DNA of 17,079 bases from Rhodoferax sp. (lineage in GTDB: Bacteria > Pseudomonadota > Gammaproteobacteria > Burkholderiales > Burkholderiaceae_C): assembly GCA_028292305.1 (NCBI GenBank), contig JAQGMQ010000570.1, positions 1-17,079 on the forward strand, written 5' to 3'. A program made the translations under genes and the position numbers. The notes under the pieces are model-generated. The model did not search any database and was not told where the DNA came from. It worked only from the letters and a program-made list of their open reading frames with translations. Each line of letters begins with the position of its first letter. Position 1 is the stretch's first letter. Below are positions 6,995 to 15,560 of this stretch, one piece after another.

Positions 6995-7906
6995 TCACAA
7001 CACGTCGAACAGCGACAGGCCGCTGATCCGGCCATAGGCCTTCTGCGTGGCCTCGAGCGCCGTGGTGTAGCCGGCCAGCTGCGTCGCCGCGTCGCCGTAG
7101 TCCAGCTGGCCCAGGGTGATCATGGCCTGCTTGTTCGACACGCTGACGTTGCCGTGGCTGCTCTCCAGCGTGGCCAGGATGTTCTGCGCGCCGCCCAGCG
7201 CCGCGATCTGGCTGCTGACCGAGGCCAGCGTGGTGTCCAGCCCGTCCAGCGTGGTGGTCAGCACGGCGCGGGTGGCCGGGTTGTTGACGTCCACACCGGG
7301 CGCCTGCAGCGTGGTCACGGTGGTGTCCAGCCAGTTCAGCATGGCCTGCATCTCGGGCAGGCTCACGTTGGCCGCCTGGGTGATGCCGTTGCCCACCGCC
7401 ACCTGCTGCGTGCCGGTGTTGCCGGTGAAGGTGTAGCGCGCACCCGGCGCGCCGGCGGCGTTGAAGCTGATGGCCGGCGTGGCCGTGGCCGTGCCCGAGA
7501 ACAGATACCGGCCTTCCTGGTCCTTGCTGTTGGCGCTGAAGAACAGGCTGTCGCGCAGGCTGGCCAGCGAGCCGGCCATGGCGTTCACGTCGCCCGAGCT
7601 GTTGGTGCCGTCCGAGGCCCAGACCATCAGCTCGCGCGCCTGCTGCATGTCCAGCACCGTGCTGTCCAGCGCGGTTTCGTTCTGCGTGAGCCGGGTGCTC
7701 AGGGTGGCGATGTTGTCCAGGTACTGGTCCAGCGCGGCCTCTTCGCGGGTCATGCGCGACAGCCGCACGTTGGCGATCGGGTCGTCCGATGGCAGCAGGA
7801 AACGCTTGCCCGAGTTCATCTGCTCCATCACATGTTCCAGGCGGGCCTGCGAGGTCTGCAGGGCGCTGCTCATGGTCAGGTGGAATTGGGTGGTGGCAAT
7901 ACGCAT
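6995..7906 (-). CDS. flgL: Flagellar hook-filament junction protein FlgL (HAP3)
   Basis: FlgL forms the second junction ring between hook and filament. The 303-residue protein begins MRIATTQFHLTMSSALQ and has the flagellin-like N-terminal block with SGKRFLLPSDDP (about 32-43), followed by a variable beta-rich centre and the flagellin-like C-terminal helix, ending AYGRISGLSLFDVL. The length is usual for FlgL and there is no cysteine. The ATG at 7906 is preceded by GGGAG at good spacing, 13 bases after the flgK stop, as expected for an flgKL pair. It would be exported through the flagellar type III system, probably with the FlgN chaperone, whose gene is not in the window. Confidence 0.95.
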   Translation of the reverse strand: MRIATTQFHLTMSSALQTSQARLEHVMEQMNSGKRFLLPSDDPIANVRLSRMTREEAALDQYLDNIATLSTRLTQNETALDSTVLDMQQARELMVWASDGTNSSGDVNAMAGSLASLRDSLFFSANSKDQEGRYLFSGTATATPAISFNAAGAPGARYTFTGNTGTQQVAVGNGITQAANVSLPEMQAMLNWLDTTVTTLQAPGVDVNNPATRAVLTTTLDGLDTTLASVSSQIAALGGAQNILATLESSHGNVSVSNKQAMITLGQLDYGDAATQLAGYTTALEATQKAYGRISGLSLFDVL

Positions 7907-7919
7907 GGCGGCTCCCGGG

Positions 7920-9299
7920 TCAGCCCATCATGGCCAGCGTGGCGTCGAACAGCGAGTTCGCCACCGCGATGACTTTCATGTTGGCCTGGTACATCTGCTG
8001 GTACTGGATGATGTTCACGGCTTCCTCGTCTTCGTTGACGCCGCTGGTCGACTTCCAGTTCGATTCGGCATAGGTGCGCACCGTCTCCGACACCGACAAC
8101 GCGCCAGCGTTCTGCTGGCTGTCGGTGCCGAGCCGGCTCACCAGCTGGGTGTAGGCGTCGCCCAGCAGCACCGAGCCGAGCGAGCCCACGGTGACGGGCT
8201 GGCTCTTCACGCCGATCAGTTTCAGCAGGTTGCCGCTGTCGCCCGGCAACGTGGCGTTGCTCGAAAAAGCCAGGTCCTGCGGCTTGATGCCGGCGGTCAC
8301 GGTGAGCAGCGCCGAGACGCTGGTGGTGTCGAGCTGGAACAGGGCCACGCCGGGGCTGCCGTCCATCGCAAAGCCGGCGCCGAGCTGGGTGTTGAACGCA
8401 GTGGTCAGCTGCGCGGCCATGTCGCTGATGGATTGCTTCAGCGGCGTCAGCACGTCGTTTTCGAAGTTGCCCAGGCCGCCGAGTTCGCCGCCCAGATCGG
8501 TCGTCGGCACGGCGAAGGTTTCCTTGGCGAATTCGATCGCCATGCCCTGCGTGCCGTCGGGCGCGGTGGTCACCTTGATGCTGGCCGCGGTGCTGCCCAC
8601 CACCAGCGGCGCGCCGTTGCGCAGCGACACGTTGCGTGTGCCGTCGGCCTGGCTGATCACGTTCACGCCGACCAGCTTGGCCATGGCGTCGATCTTGTTG
8701 TCGCGCTCGTCCATCAGGCCCGAGGGGCTGGCGCCCAGCGCGGTGGCCGAGGCGATCTTCTGGTTCAGCTTGGCGATGTCGGCGGCCAGGGTGTTGACCT
8801 GGCCCACGGTGGTGGTGCGCTGCTGGTAGACGGCGCTGCGCTGGTTGGCCAGCACCTGGTTCAGGCTGTTGAAGCGCACGGCCAGCGCCTCGGCCGCGCT
8901 GATCACCTGCTGGCGCAGCGGCGTCGACGTGGGCTCCACGCTGGCCGCGTTCAGGGCGCTGAAGAACGCATCCATGCCGCTGTTGATGGTGGAGGTGTCG
9001 TCGCCCATCACCTGCTCCAACTGGGTCAGGTAGGGCTGTGCGGTGCCGAACTCGCCCACGCTGGACGCGGCCTGCCACATCTGCAGGCTCTTGTAATCGT
9101 CGGCGAAACGGAACAGCGAAGGCGTGGCCACACCATCGCCCGCGGCAAACGCCCCGGTGCGCGACGGCTGCATGGCGGTCAGCAGGATGCCCTGGCGGGT
9201 GTAGCCGGGCGTCATCAGGTTGGCCACGTTCTGGCTGGCGACGGACAGCGCGGCCTGGGCCGCGAGCGAACCCGACAGCGCGTTGTTGATCATGCTCAT
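7920..9299 (-). CDS. flgK: Flagellar hook-associated protein 1 FlgK (HAP1), short form
   Basis: FlgK forms the first hook-filament junction ring. The N-terminus (MSMINNALSGSLAAQAALSV) and the rod/hook-type motif ASQNVANLMTPGYTRQG (about 21-37) are diagnostic, as is the C-terminal helix with NIIQYQQMYQANMKVIAVAN. At 459 residues it is shorter than many FlgK proteins (roughly 540-650), so the variable outer domains are probably reduced; no break in the frame is seen. Its ATG overlaps the flgJ stop in an ATGA arrangement and has no clear ribosome-binding site of its own, which suggests translational coupling to flgJ. The pairing with flgL downstream is standard. Confidence 0.95.
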   Translation of the reverse strand: MSMINNALSGSLAAQAALSVASQNVANLMTPGYTRQGILLTAMQPSRTGAFAAGDGVATPSLFRFADDYKSLQMWQAASSVGEFGTAQPYLTQLEQVMGDDTSTINSGMDAFFSALNAASVEPTSTPLRQQVISAAEALAVRFNSLNQVLANQRSAVYQQRTTTVGQVNTLAADIAKLNQKIASATALGASPSGLMDERDNKIDAMAKLVGVNVISQADGTRNVSLRNGAPLVVGSTAASIKVTTAPDGTQGMAIEFAKETFAVPTTDLGGELGGLGNFENDVLTPLKQSISDMAAQLTTAFNTQLGAGFAMDGSPGVALFQLDTTSVSALLTVTAGIKPQDLAFSSNATLPGDSGNLLKLIGVKSQPVTVGSLGSVLLGDAYTQLVSRLGTDSQQNAGALSVSETVRTYAESNWKSTSGVNEDEEAVNIIQYQQMYQANMKVIAVANSLFDATLAMMG

Positions 9300-9793
9300 G
9301 GCGAGGGGTCCCGGGGTTCGGAGTTGGAAGTGGATGGCACAGCGCCACGCCTCTCCAGCGGTAGGGCGACCCGCGGGTCCTGGAACTTAAGCGCGGCGTC
9401 AACGGGCAGGTGCAGTTCGCCCGCGCCCGCCCCCACGACGGCCGGGGCAGCCTGGGCGCCTGACCCCGGCGGCAGCATCTGGCGCAGGATGGTGTCGGCA
9501 ATGCCGAAGGCGCGCTGGCTGGCCATGGCGTCGGCCACCATGCCGTCGGCGATGTCGAGCAGGCCGTTGCCTTGCTGGCTCTTGAAGAGTGCGTCGTCGC
9601 CGGCAATGCCCTCGGTGCTCTTGCGCATCTCCTTCAGCATCTGGTGGATGAACAGGCCTTCGAACTGCACCGCGGCCTTCTCCAGGCTGGCGCGCTGCGC
9701 CGGGTCGATCTGCGCGGCTTGCACCGGCGCCTCGGCAGGCTGGGGCGCCGCGAGCGGCAGAGCCGATGCAACCGGGAACGTGCTGGCCGCCAT
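9296..9793 (-). CDS. flgJ: Single-domain rod-binding protein FlgJ, without a peptidoglycan hydrolase domain
   Basis: FlgJ caps the growing rod in the periplasm. This 165-residue protein carries only the rod-binding domain (about 36-107: AAVQFEGLFIHQMLKEMRKS, then FKSQQGNGLLDIADGMVADA and ILRQM). In most beta- and gammaproteobacteria a C-terminal glucosaminidase domain follows and the protein is about 300 residues or more. Here a 58-residue Ala/Gly/Pro-rich tail is present instead and the frame ends in TGA overlapping the flgK ATG. A glucosaminidase of the FlgJ type is encoded separately at 16755 and beyond. The start at 9793 lies one base after the flgI stop (TGACATG). Confidence 0.93.
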   Translation of the reverse strand: MAASTFPVASALPLAAPQPAEAPVQAAQIDPAQRASLEKAAVQFEGLFIHQMLKEMRKSTEGIAGDDALFKSQQGNGLLDIADGMVADAMASQRAFGIADTILRQMLPPGSGAQAAPAVVGAGAGELHLPVDAALKFQDPRVALPLERRGAVPSTSNSEPRDPSP

Positions 9794-9794
9794 G

Positions 9795-10898
9795 TCAGAT
9801 CACCACCAGTTCGCCGTCGATGGCCCCGGCCTGGTCCAGCGCCTGCAGGATGGCCATGATGTCATCGGGTGTTGCGCCGGTGCTGTTGATGGCGTCGATG
9901 ATGGTCTGCAGCTTGGCGCCGGCGGGCCACGCGAACATGCGGCCGTTGCCTTGCTCCACCGTCACCTTGGACTGCGGCGTCACCGCCGTCTGGCCGTTGC
10001 TCAGCGGGCCGGGCTGGCTCACCTGCGGCCGTTCGCTGATCACCACCTTCAGCGCGCCGTGCGACACGGCCGCCGGCCGCACCGTCACGCCCAGCGCGAT
10101 CACCACCGTGCCGGTCTTGGAGTTGAAGACCACCTTGGGCGTCTCCAGGCCGACGTCCACGTTCAGGGCCTGCAGCCGCGCCACGAAGGCCACGCGGTCG
10201 GTCGGGTTGTCGGGGGCCTGCACTTCGACGCTGCTGCCGTCGCGCGTGGTGGCGATGTTGCCGAAGCCGCGGTTGATGGTCTGCACGATGTTGGTGGCGG
10301 TCTGGAAGTTGGGCCGGCGCAGGCTCAGGCGCACCGTGGGGCGGGTGTCGAAATCGGTTTCGATTTCGCGCTCGATGCTGGCGCCGTTCGGGATGCGGCC
10401 GGCGGTAGGGGTGTTGATGGTCACGCTGGAGCCGCTCGCGCCCTGTGCGCTCAGCCCGCCGACCACCAGGTTGCCCTGGGCCAGCGCATACACCTCGCCG
10501 TTGGCCGCGCGCAAGGGGGCCAGCAGCAGCGCGCCGCCGCGCAGGCTCTTGGCGTCACCCAGCGATGACACGGTGACGTCGATGGTCTGGCCCTTGCGGT
10601 AGCCCGGGGGGAACACCGCACTGACCATCACCGTGGCCACGTTCTTGGTCTTGGTGTCGCTGCGCTCGGGCATCTTCACGTCGAACTGCTTCAGCATGTT
10701 GGTCACCGACTGGCCCGCCGATTTCACCTGCGTGCTGTCGCCCGAACCATTGAGCCCGACCACCAGGCCGTAGCCGATCAGCTGGTTCTCACGCACGCCC
10801 TCGACCTGCACCAGGTTGCGCAGGCTTTGCGCCGCCATGGCGGTGTCGGCGCCGCAGAGCAGCGCCAGAATCAATACGGTGGCAGCAGAAGTACGCAT
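9795..10898 (-). CDS. flgI: Flagellar P-ring protein FlgI
   Basis: FlgI forms the periplasmic P ring around the rod, in the peptidoglycan layer. The 367-residue precursor has a Sec signal peptide with probable cleavage after TAMA (residue 22), giving a mature N-terminus AQSLRNLVQVEGVRENQLIG, which is typical of the family, followed by GYGLVVGLNGSGDST (about 42-56). The length fits. AAGGAA stands six bases before the ATG at 10898, 24 bases after the flgH stop. Its assembly normally needs the chaperone FlgA, encoded divergently at the head of the operon, and disulfide formation; the only cysteine seen here is in the signal peptide. Confidence 0.97.
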   Translation of the reverse strand: MRTSAATVLILALLCGADTAMAAQSLRNLVQVEGVRENQLIGYGLVVGLNGSGDSTQVKSAGQSVTNMLKQFDVKMPERSDTKTKNVATVMVSAVFPPGYRKGQTIDVTVSSLGDAKSLRGGALLLAPLRAANGEVYALAQGNLVVGGLSAQGASGSSVTINTPTAGRIPNGASIEREIETDFDTRPTVRLSLRRPNFQTATNIVQTINRGFGNIATTRDGSSVEVQAPDNPTDRVAFVARLQALNVDVGLETPKVVFNSKTGTVVIALGVTVRPAAVSHGALKVVISERPQVSQPGPLSNGQTAVTPQSKVTVEQGNGRMFAWPAGAKLQTIIDAINSTGATPDDIMAILQALDQAGAIDGELVVI

Positions 10899-10922
10899 GT
10901 GATTTCCTTGGGGCGAAGCCGT

Positions 10923-11615
10923 TCAGAACGGCATCCAGGGGCTGTTGAAAAAGCTGGTGAGCCAGCCCTGGCGGTGGGTGTCGGCCAGTGCGCCGCGCCC
11001 CGAATACACGATGCGCGCGTTGGCGATGCGTTGCGACGACAGCCGGTTGTCGGTGTCGATGTCGGAGACCCGCACATAACCGCTGACCCGGATGAATTCC
11101 TCGCCCTGGTTCAGCGTCAGGCTCTTCTCGCCGCGGATCTGCAGCAGGCCGTTGGGCAACACCTCGCTGACCACCACGGTAATCGCGCCCTGCAGCGTGT
11201 TCTGCTGGGTGCTGGTGTCGCTGCTGTCGAAGCTGCGCTGTGCGTCGATGCCGATGTCGGACTTCAGCGTCTTGCCCAGCAGCAGCAGCGGCGAGATCGA
11301 GGCGCTGCTGTTCTTGCCGGTGCTGGTGCCGGTCTTCTTGCTGGCCTGCGTGGTTTCCTGCAGCACCACGGTCAGCACGTCGCCGGGCCGGAAGGCGCGG
11401 CTGTCCGAAGTCAGCGACGACATGGCTTCGGTGTTGAACACGCCACCCGATTGCCCACGCCGCACCATCGGCGTGACGATCAGCGGCTCGGCGGGTGGTG
11501 GCGGCGGCGTGATCAGCGGTGGCAGCGTCTCGCAGCCCGCCAGCAGCAGGGCCACGGCGGCGGCGCCCAGCCGCGCGGCCGGGCCGGCAAAGGAAATCAG
11601 GCAGCGCGCGTGCAT
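10923..11615 (-). CDS. flgH: Flagellar L-ring lipoprotein FlgH
   Basis: FlgH forms the outer-membrane L ring. The 230-residue protein begins with a lipoprotein signal peptide whose lipobox LLAG-C places the lipidated cysteine at residue 28. A Pro-rich linker follows, then the conserved block including FRPGDVLTVVLQETTQ and the LTLNQGEEFIRVSGYVRVSD segment, ending in GWLTSFFNSPWMPF. Length and order agree with the family. The start at 11615 is two bases after the flgG stop, so translation is likely coupled. Confidence 0.97.
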   Translation of the reverse strand: MHARCLISFAGPAARLGAAAVALLLAGCETLPPLITPPPPPAEPLIVTPMVRRGQSGGVFNTEAMSSLTSDSRAFRPGDVLTVVLQETTQASKKTGTSTGKNSSASISPLLLLGKTLKSDIGIDAQRSFDSSDTSTQQNTLQGAITVVVSEVLPNGLLQIRGEKSLTLNQGEEFIRVSGYVRVSDIDTDNRLSSQRIANARIVYSGRGALADTHRQGWLTSFFNSPWMPF

Positions 11616-11617
11616 GG

Positions 11618-12406
11618 CTAACGCACGGCCTGGGCCAGGTTCTGCAGCATGCCGTCGGCGGCCGACAACACCTTGGTGTTCATCTCGTAGGTGCGCTGCG
11701 CGGCGATCATGTCGACCATCTCCTCGACCACCTGCACGTTCGAGCCTTCCAGTGCGCCCTGCTTCAGCTTGCCGCGGCCGTCGTCACCGGGGTTGCCGTC
11801 CACGCCGACACCGCTGGCCGTGGTCTGCTGGTACAGGTTGTCGCCGATGGCCAGCAGGCCGGTCGGGTTGAGGAAGTTGGTGGTGGTCAGCTGGCCGAGT
11901 TCGGTGGGCACGTCGGTGCCGGGCACCTTCACCGAGACCATGCCGTTCTCGCCGATGATCAGCGTGCCGGCATTGGCCGGCACCGTGATCTGCGGCTGCA
12001 GCGGCAGGCCCTGGGCGTTGGTGAGCCGGCCGTCCTGGTTCACCGACAGCTGGCCGGCGCGGGTGTAGGCGCTCTCGCCATTGGCCAGCTCCACCTTCAA
12101 GAAGCCCGAGCCGGTGATGGCCACGTCCAGCGCCTGGCCCGTGGTCTGCAGGCTGCCGGTGGTGAACACCTTCTGCGTGCCGACCATGCGGGTGCCGTTG
12201 CCCAGCTGCACGCCGGACACCGAATTGCGGTTGTTGTCCAACTGCGCGCCGGGCTGCTGCTCCACGGTATAGAACAGGTCTTCAAAAATCACGCGGTCGC
12301 GCTTGAAGCCGACCGTGTTCACGTTGGCCAGGTTGTTGGCGATGGCCTGCAGCTTGGCGTCCTGCGCCTGCACGCCGGTCTTGCTGATCCAGAGGGCTGG
12401 GTTCAT
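11618..12406 (-). CDS. flgG: Flagellar distal rod protein FlgG
   Basis: FlgG builds the distal rod. The 262-residue protein shows the rod/hook N-terminal signature IANNLANVNTVGFKRD (about 22-37), the central GSGFLKVELANGESAYTRAG block, and the C-terminal helix with YEMNTKVLSAADGMLQNLAQ. The length is exactly in the usual range of 260-262. The start at 12406 is supported by AAGGA six bases upstream and lies 39 bases after the flgF stop. As an axial protein it has no Sec signal and would pass through the flagellar export gate. Confidence 0.98.
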   Translation of the reverse strand: MNPALWISKTGVQAQDAKLQAIANNLANVNTVGFKRDRVIFEDLFYTVEQQPGAQLDNNRNSVSGVQLGNGTRMVGTQKVFTTGSLQTTGQALDVAITGSGFLKVELANGESAYTRAGQLSVNQDGRLTNAQGLPLQPQITVPANAGTLIIGENGMVSVKVPGTDVPTELGQLTTTNFLNPTGLLAIGDNLYQQTTASGVGVDGNPGDDGRGKLKQGALEGSNVQVVEEMVDMIAAQRTYEMNTKVLSAADGMLQNLAQAVR

Positions 12407-12445
12407 GTCTGTTCCTTGAATGGGTTGGTGGGCTCGGGCGCGCGG

Positions 12446-13171
12446 CTACTCGCGCATCAGGCGGTTGCCGTTGGCGGCCATGTCGTCGGCGGCCTTGAAC
12501 AGCTTCATCTGGATTTCGAAGTCGCGGTTCAGGCCCATGGTCGAGACCATCTCTTCCACGGCCGACACGTTGCTGCCTTCCATGTAGCCGCCACGCACCA
12601 CCACTTCTTCGCTGGTCGGCATGGGCTCGCCGCTGCGGCTGACCACCAGGCCGGCCTCGTTCTTGGCCAGGTCGGCCGCGGCCGGCTTCACCAGCTTCAG
12701 CTTGTCCACGGTTTCCATCAGTTGCTGGCCTTCGACCTGGGCCGAAATCGTGCCGTCTTCACCGATGGAGATCTTCGAGGTCGGCGCCAGCACGATCGGC
12801 CCGGTCTCGCCCAGCACCTTGCGGCCGTCGAGCAGCAGCGTGCCTTCGCTGTCCTGCGTGAACGCGCCGCTGCGGGTGTAGGCCTCGCCCTCGCCGAACT
12901 GCACCGTGAAGAAACCGTCACCGGCGATGGCCGCGTCCAGGTCGCGCCCGGTGGCCACCGCGGTGCCGGCCTTGGCGCTCACCGCGTTGGCCTGCAGCCT
13001 GCTCATGTGGCGCGCGTCGAAGCCGTAGCCCGACACGGTCTCGCTGGTGGCCAGTTCCAGGTCGGCGCGGAAGCCGGTGGTCGACAGGTTGGCCAGGTTG
13101 TTGGCATGCACCTGTTGCGCGCGCATGGCCCGCTCGGCGCCGGCCATGGCCGAATAGATCATCGGGTCCAT
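12446..13171 (-). CDS. flgF: Flagellar proximal rod protein FlgF
   Basis: FlgF is a proximal rod subunit. The 241-residue protein begins MDPMIYSAMAGAERAMRAQQ and has the axial signature HANNLANLSTTGFRAD (about 22-37), a GDGFFTVQFGEGEAYTRSGA block and a C-terminal helix with NRDFEIQMKLFKAADDMAAN. Length and position between flgE and flgG are standard. The ATG at 13171 follows the flgE TGA after one base (TGACATG), suggesting reinitiation from the hook gene. Confidence 0.97.
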   Translation of the reverse strand: MDPMIYSAMAGAERAMRAQQVHANNLANLSTTGFRADLELATSETVSGYGFDARHMSRLQANAVSAKAGTAVATGRDLDAAIAGDGFFTVQFGEGEAYTRSGAFTQDSEGTLLLDGRKVLGETGPIVLAPTSKISIGEDGTISAQVEGQQLMETVDKLKLVKPAAADLAKNEAGLVVSRSGEPMPTSEEVVVRGGYMEGSNVSAVEEMVSTMGLNRDFEIQMKLFKAADDMAANGNRLMRE

Positions 13172-13172
13172 G

Positions 13173-14384
13173 TCACACCGCCTGCATCAGCGCTTGCATC
13201 ATGTCGCTCTCGGTGGAGATGACTTTGGTGTTGGCCTGGTAGTTGCGCTGCGAGGTCATCAGGCTCACCAGCTCCGAAGTCATGTCGACGTTCGACTGCT
13301 CGATGGCGCCCACCGTCAGGTCGCCTGCCGTGCCCGTGCCCGGCGTGGTGTAGAGCGCCGTGCCCGAGTTGTTGGACGTGGTCCAGCTGGTGTCGCTGAC
13401 CTGCACCAGCGCCTGTTCGTCGGGGAAGGTGGCGATGGCCAGCATGCCGACCTTCTGCTTCAGGCCGTTGCTGTATTCGGCGATCACCGAGCCGTCTTCC
13501 GACAGCTGCACATTGACCCGTGTGCCCGAGGCATAACCGTTCGGCGCATTCACCGATGGCCGCGAGTCGCCGGCGAACTGGGTCGTGCCGGTGTAGTTGA
13601 AGGCGATGCTGATCGGGTCCACGCCGGCCGGTGCTGGCGTGGGCACCAGCGGCGGCAGTGCGCCGGGCACGAGCTGGCCGTCGGTACCGAAGCTCAGCGT
13701 GGCCGCCGGGCCGAGCGTGGCGCCGTCGAAGGTGTAGTTGACCTGCACCGTGTTGGCCGGCGTGGCCTGCTTCACGAAGTACTGGCGCACCGTGTGTTTG
13801 CTGCCCAGCGAGTCGTACACCACCGACACGTCGGCGCTGTTGTAGGTGGCCGGGTTGGCCGGGTCGAAGGCCGCCGCCGGGGCCACCCAGTCGGACGACA
13901 GGTTGCTCACGTAGTCGACCTTGGTGCTGGCCTGCGCCGCCACCTGGCCGCTGGGCACCTTGACGTCGCCCATCGCGCCCAGGCCGGCGCCCGGCACCGG
14001 CACGCCGGCCGCGTCGACCACGGTGGCGTAGCCCTGCACGCGGCGGTTCGAGGCGTCGATCAGGTAGCCGTCCTTGTCGGTGCCGAACACGCCGACCCGG
14101 GTGTAGACCTCGACGCCGGTGGATTCGCGGGCCACGAAGAAGCCGCGGCCCTGGATGCTGGCGTCGAGCCCGCGGCCGGTGGTGAGCACGCCGCCGCCGA
14201 TGTCGATGCTCTGCGTGAGCGAGCCGATCTGTGCGCCGGCCGGCTGCGAGCCCGCGTACATGGACGAGAAATTGGCGCGCGTCGACTTGAAGCCGAAGGT
14301 GCCCGAGTTGGCGATGTTGTTGCTGATGGAGTCCAGCGAGGTGTTGATGGCGCTGATACCGGAGAGGGCGATTTCGAAGCTCAT
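13173..14384 (-). CDS. flgE: Flagellar hook protein FlgE
   Basis: FlgE polymerises into the hook. The 403-residue protein has MSFEIALSGISAINTSLDSI followed by SNNIANSGTFGFKST (about 21-35), the RGFFVARESTGVEVYTRVG block (about 80-100), a long variable middle containing the hook outer domains, and the C-terminal SQRNYQANTKVISTESDMMQ helix. The length is usual for FlgE. A good ribosome-binding site (AAGGAATTGCC before ATG 14384) and a 41-base gap after flgD fit the high expression needed for the hook. No cysteine is present. Confidence 0.97.
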   Translation of the reverse strand: MSFEIALSGISAINTSLDSISNNIANSGTFGFKSTRANFSSMYAGSQPAGAQIGSLTQSIDIGGGVLTTGRGLDASIQGRGFFVARESTGVEVYTRVGVFGTDKDGYLIDASNRRVQGYATVVDAAGVPVPGAGLGAMGDVKVPSGQVAAQASTKVDYVSNLSSDWVAPAAAFDPANPATYNSADVSVVYDSLGSKHTVRQYFVKQATPANTVQVNYTFDGATLGPAATLSFGTDGQLVPGALPPLVPTPAPAGVDPISIAFNYTGTTQFAGDSRPSVNAPNGYASGTRVNVQLSEDGSVIAEYSNGLKQKVGMLAIATFPDEQALVQVSDTSWTTSNNSGTALYTTPGTGTAGDLTVGAIEQSNVDMTSELVSLMTSQRNYQANTKVISTESDMMQALMQAV

Positions 14385-14425
14385 GGCAATTCCTTGGTTG
14401 ACTGGTTTCTGAGGGGTTGGTTGGC

Positions 14426-15109
14426 TCAGTTGGCGGCCACGGCTGCGCCGGCGGGCCGGCCGTTGAAGCCGGTGATGGCGGCGGGTGCCACCTGGCCGGC
14501 GCCGGCCACGTTCATCACCGCCGCGCCGCCGCCGGTGAGCTGCACGCTCGACAAGGTGCCGGTCACCTGCAGTGCGGGCTTCTCGTCGCTGGCCGTGACC
14601 AGCGCCATGCCGTAGCTGCCGGGCGCCAGGCCCAGCGCTTTCGGATCGAGGGTGTAGTGGGCGTCGCCCAGGCTGCGCGTGCCGAGCTCGACGCGGGTCT
14701 CGGTGCCGTCGCTGGCGGTGAGCACCAGCGTGTTCTTGGTGCTGTTGCTGCCCAGCGTGAAGCTGATCGGCACCGGCTGGTCGCCGAGCTGCAGCTTGTC
14801 GGTCTGCACCGTGACCTGCGAGCCCACCTGCGCACCGAGCGCCAGCATCTGCATGCTGGACATCATCGACGCGCTGGAGCTGCCCTGGTCGGTGAGCTTC
14901 TGCAGCGCTTCCATCTGGCTCAGCTGGGTCAGCTGGCCGACGAACTCGCTCGGGTCGGTGGGCTCGAGCGGGTTCTGGTTCTTGATCTGCGCCACCAGCA
15001 GCTTGACGAACATGTCGGACACGTTGCTGCCGCCGCCCAGGGCGCTGGCAATGCCGTCGGTGCCGGTCTTGGTGCTGGTGGACGGCAGCGTGGGGAGTGT
15101 GGTTTCCAT
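14426..15109 (-). CDS. flgD: Flagellar hook-capping protein FlgD
   Basis: FlgD is the scaffold that caps the growing hook. The 227-residue protein carries the family hallmark MFVKLLVAQIKNQNPLEPTD (about 33-52), followed by SEFVGQLTQLSQMEALQKL, then a beta-rich C-terminal half (about 90-205) that in known FlgD proteins forms Tudor- and FnIII-like folds. The length is usual. The start at 15109 lies five bases after the flgC stop and has AAGG upstream within the end of flgC. Confidence 0.96.
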   Translation of the reverse strand: METTLPTLPSTSTKTGTDGIASALGGGSNVSDMFVKLLVAQIKNQNPLEPTDPSEFVGQLTQLSQMEALQKLTDQGSSSASMMSSMQMLALGAQVGSQVTVQTDKLQLGDQPVPISFTLGSNSTKNTLVLTASDGTETRVELGTRSLGDAHYTLDPKALGLAPGSYGMALVTASDEKPALQVTGTLSSVQLTGGGAAVMNVAGAGQVAPAAITGFNGRPAGAAVAAN

Positions 15110-15114
15110 GGAGA

Positions 15115-15537
15115 TCAGCCTTCGCCGAGTCGGAGCAGAGACTGCTGCATGGCCTTCACCCGGCCCAGCACCTCCACATTGGTTTCAAAGGCGCGCGACG
15201 CCGACATCATGTCGGTCATCTCGGCCACGGGGTTGACGTTGGGATAGAACACCTCGCCCTTCTCGTTGGCCAGGGGGTGGCCGGGCTCGTAGGTCTTGCG
15301 CAGCGGCTCGTCGCTCTGCACCACGTCGAGCACCTGCACCCGGGCGCCGGCCGACTGCATGTCGTTGGCGCCGGGCTGCGGTATGGCCGAGAACACCGGC
15401 TTGCGCGCCCGGTAGGTGTCGGCCTCCACACCCGAGGCCGACTGCGCGTTGGCCAGGTTGCTGGAGATGGTGTTGAGCCGCACGGTCTGCGCCGTCATGG
15501 CGGAGCCGGCGATCTGGGCTATGGCGCGGAGTGACAT
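15115..15537 (-). CDS. flgC: Flagellar proximal rod protein FlgC
   Basis: FlgC is a proximal rod subunit. The 140-residue protein contains the axial motif TISSNLANAQSASGVEADTY (about 23-42), then RARKPVFSAI, YPNVNPVAEMTDMMSASRAF and a C-terminal helix. Length and position after flgB are standard. The start at 15537 has GAGG eight bases upstream. This ribosome-binding site and start are the second copy of a 23-base imperfect tandem duplication; the first copy offers a better-spaced site but an out-of-frame ATG at 15560. Confidence 0.97.
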   Translation of the reverse strand: MSLRAIAQIAGSAMTAQTVRLNTISSNLANAQSASGVEADTYRARKPVFSAIPQPGANDMQSAGARVQVLDVVQSDEPLRKTYEPGHPLANEKGEVFYPNVNPVAEMTDMMSASRAFETNVEVLGRVKAMQQSLLRLGEG

Positions 15538-15560
15538 GGGGTTGCCTCACGGAATGACAT
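15519..15560 (-). CDS. Possible 13-codon upstream reading frame overlapping the flgC start
   Basis: ATG 15560 is preceded by GAGGAATTCCC, a good ribosome-binding site, and reads MSFREATPCHSAP before TAG at 15519-15521. It is out of frame with flgC and overlaps its first six codons. It may be a relic of the tandem duplication, or a leader that affects flgC initiation. Nothing suggests a functional peptide. Confidence 0.3.
   Translation of the reverse strand: MSFREATPCHSAP

Noticed and set aside
7461..10568. A 1035-codon open frame on the plus strand, antisense to flgI, flgJ, flgK and part of flgL
   Set aside because: Its translation is rich in His, Arg, Gly and Val without domain patterns, as expected for the complement of GC-rich coding DNA; the minus strand holds clear flagellar genes throughout.
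11519..14615. Two long plus-strand open frames (567 and 481 codons) opposite flgG, flgF and flgE
   Set aside because: Antisense shadows; the opposing proteins are canonical and complete.
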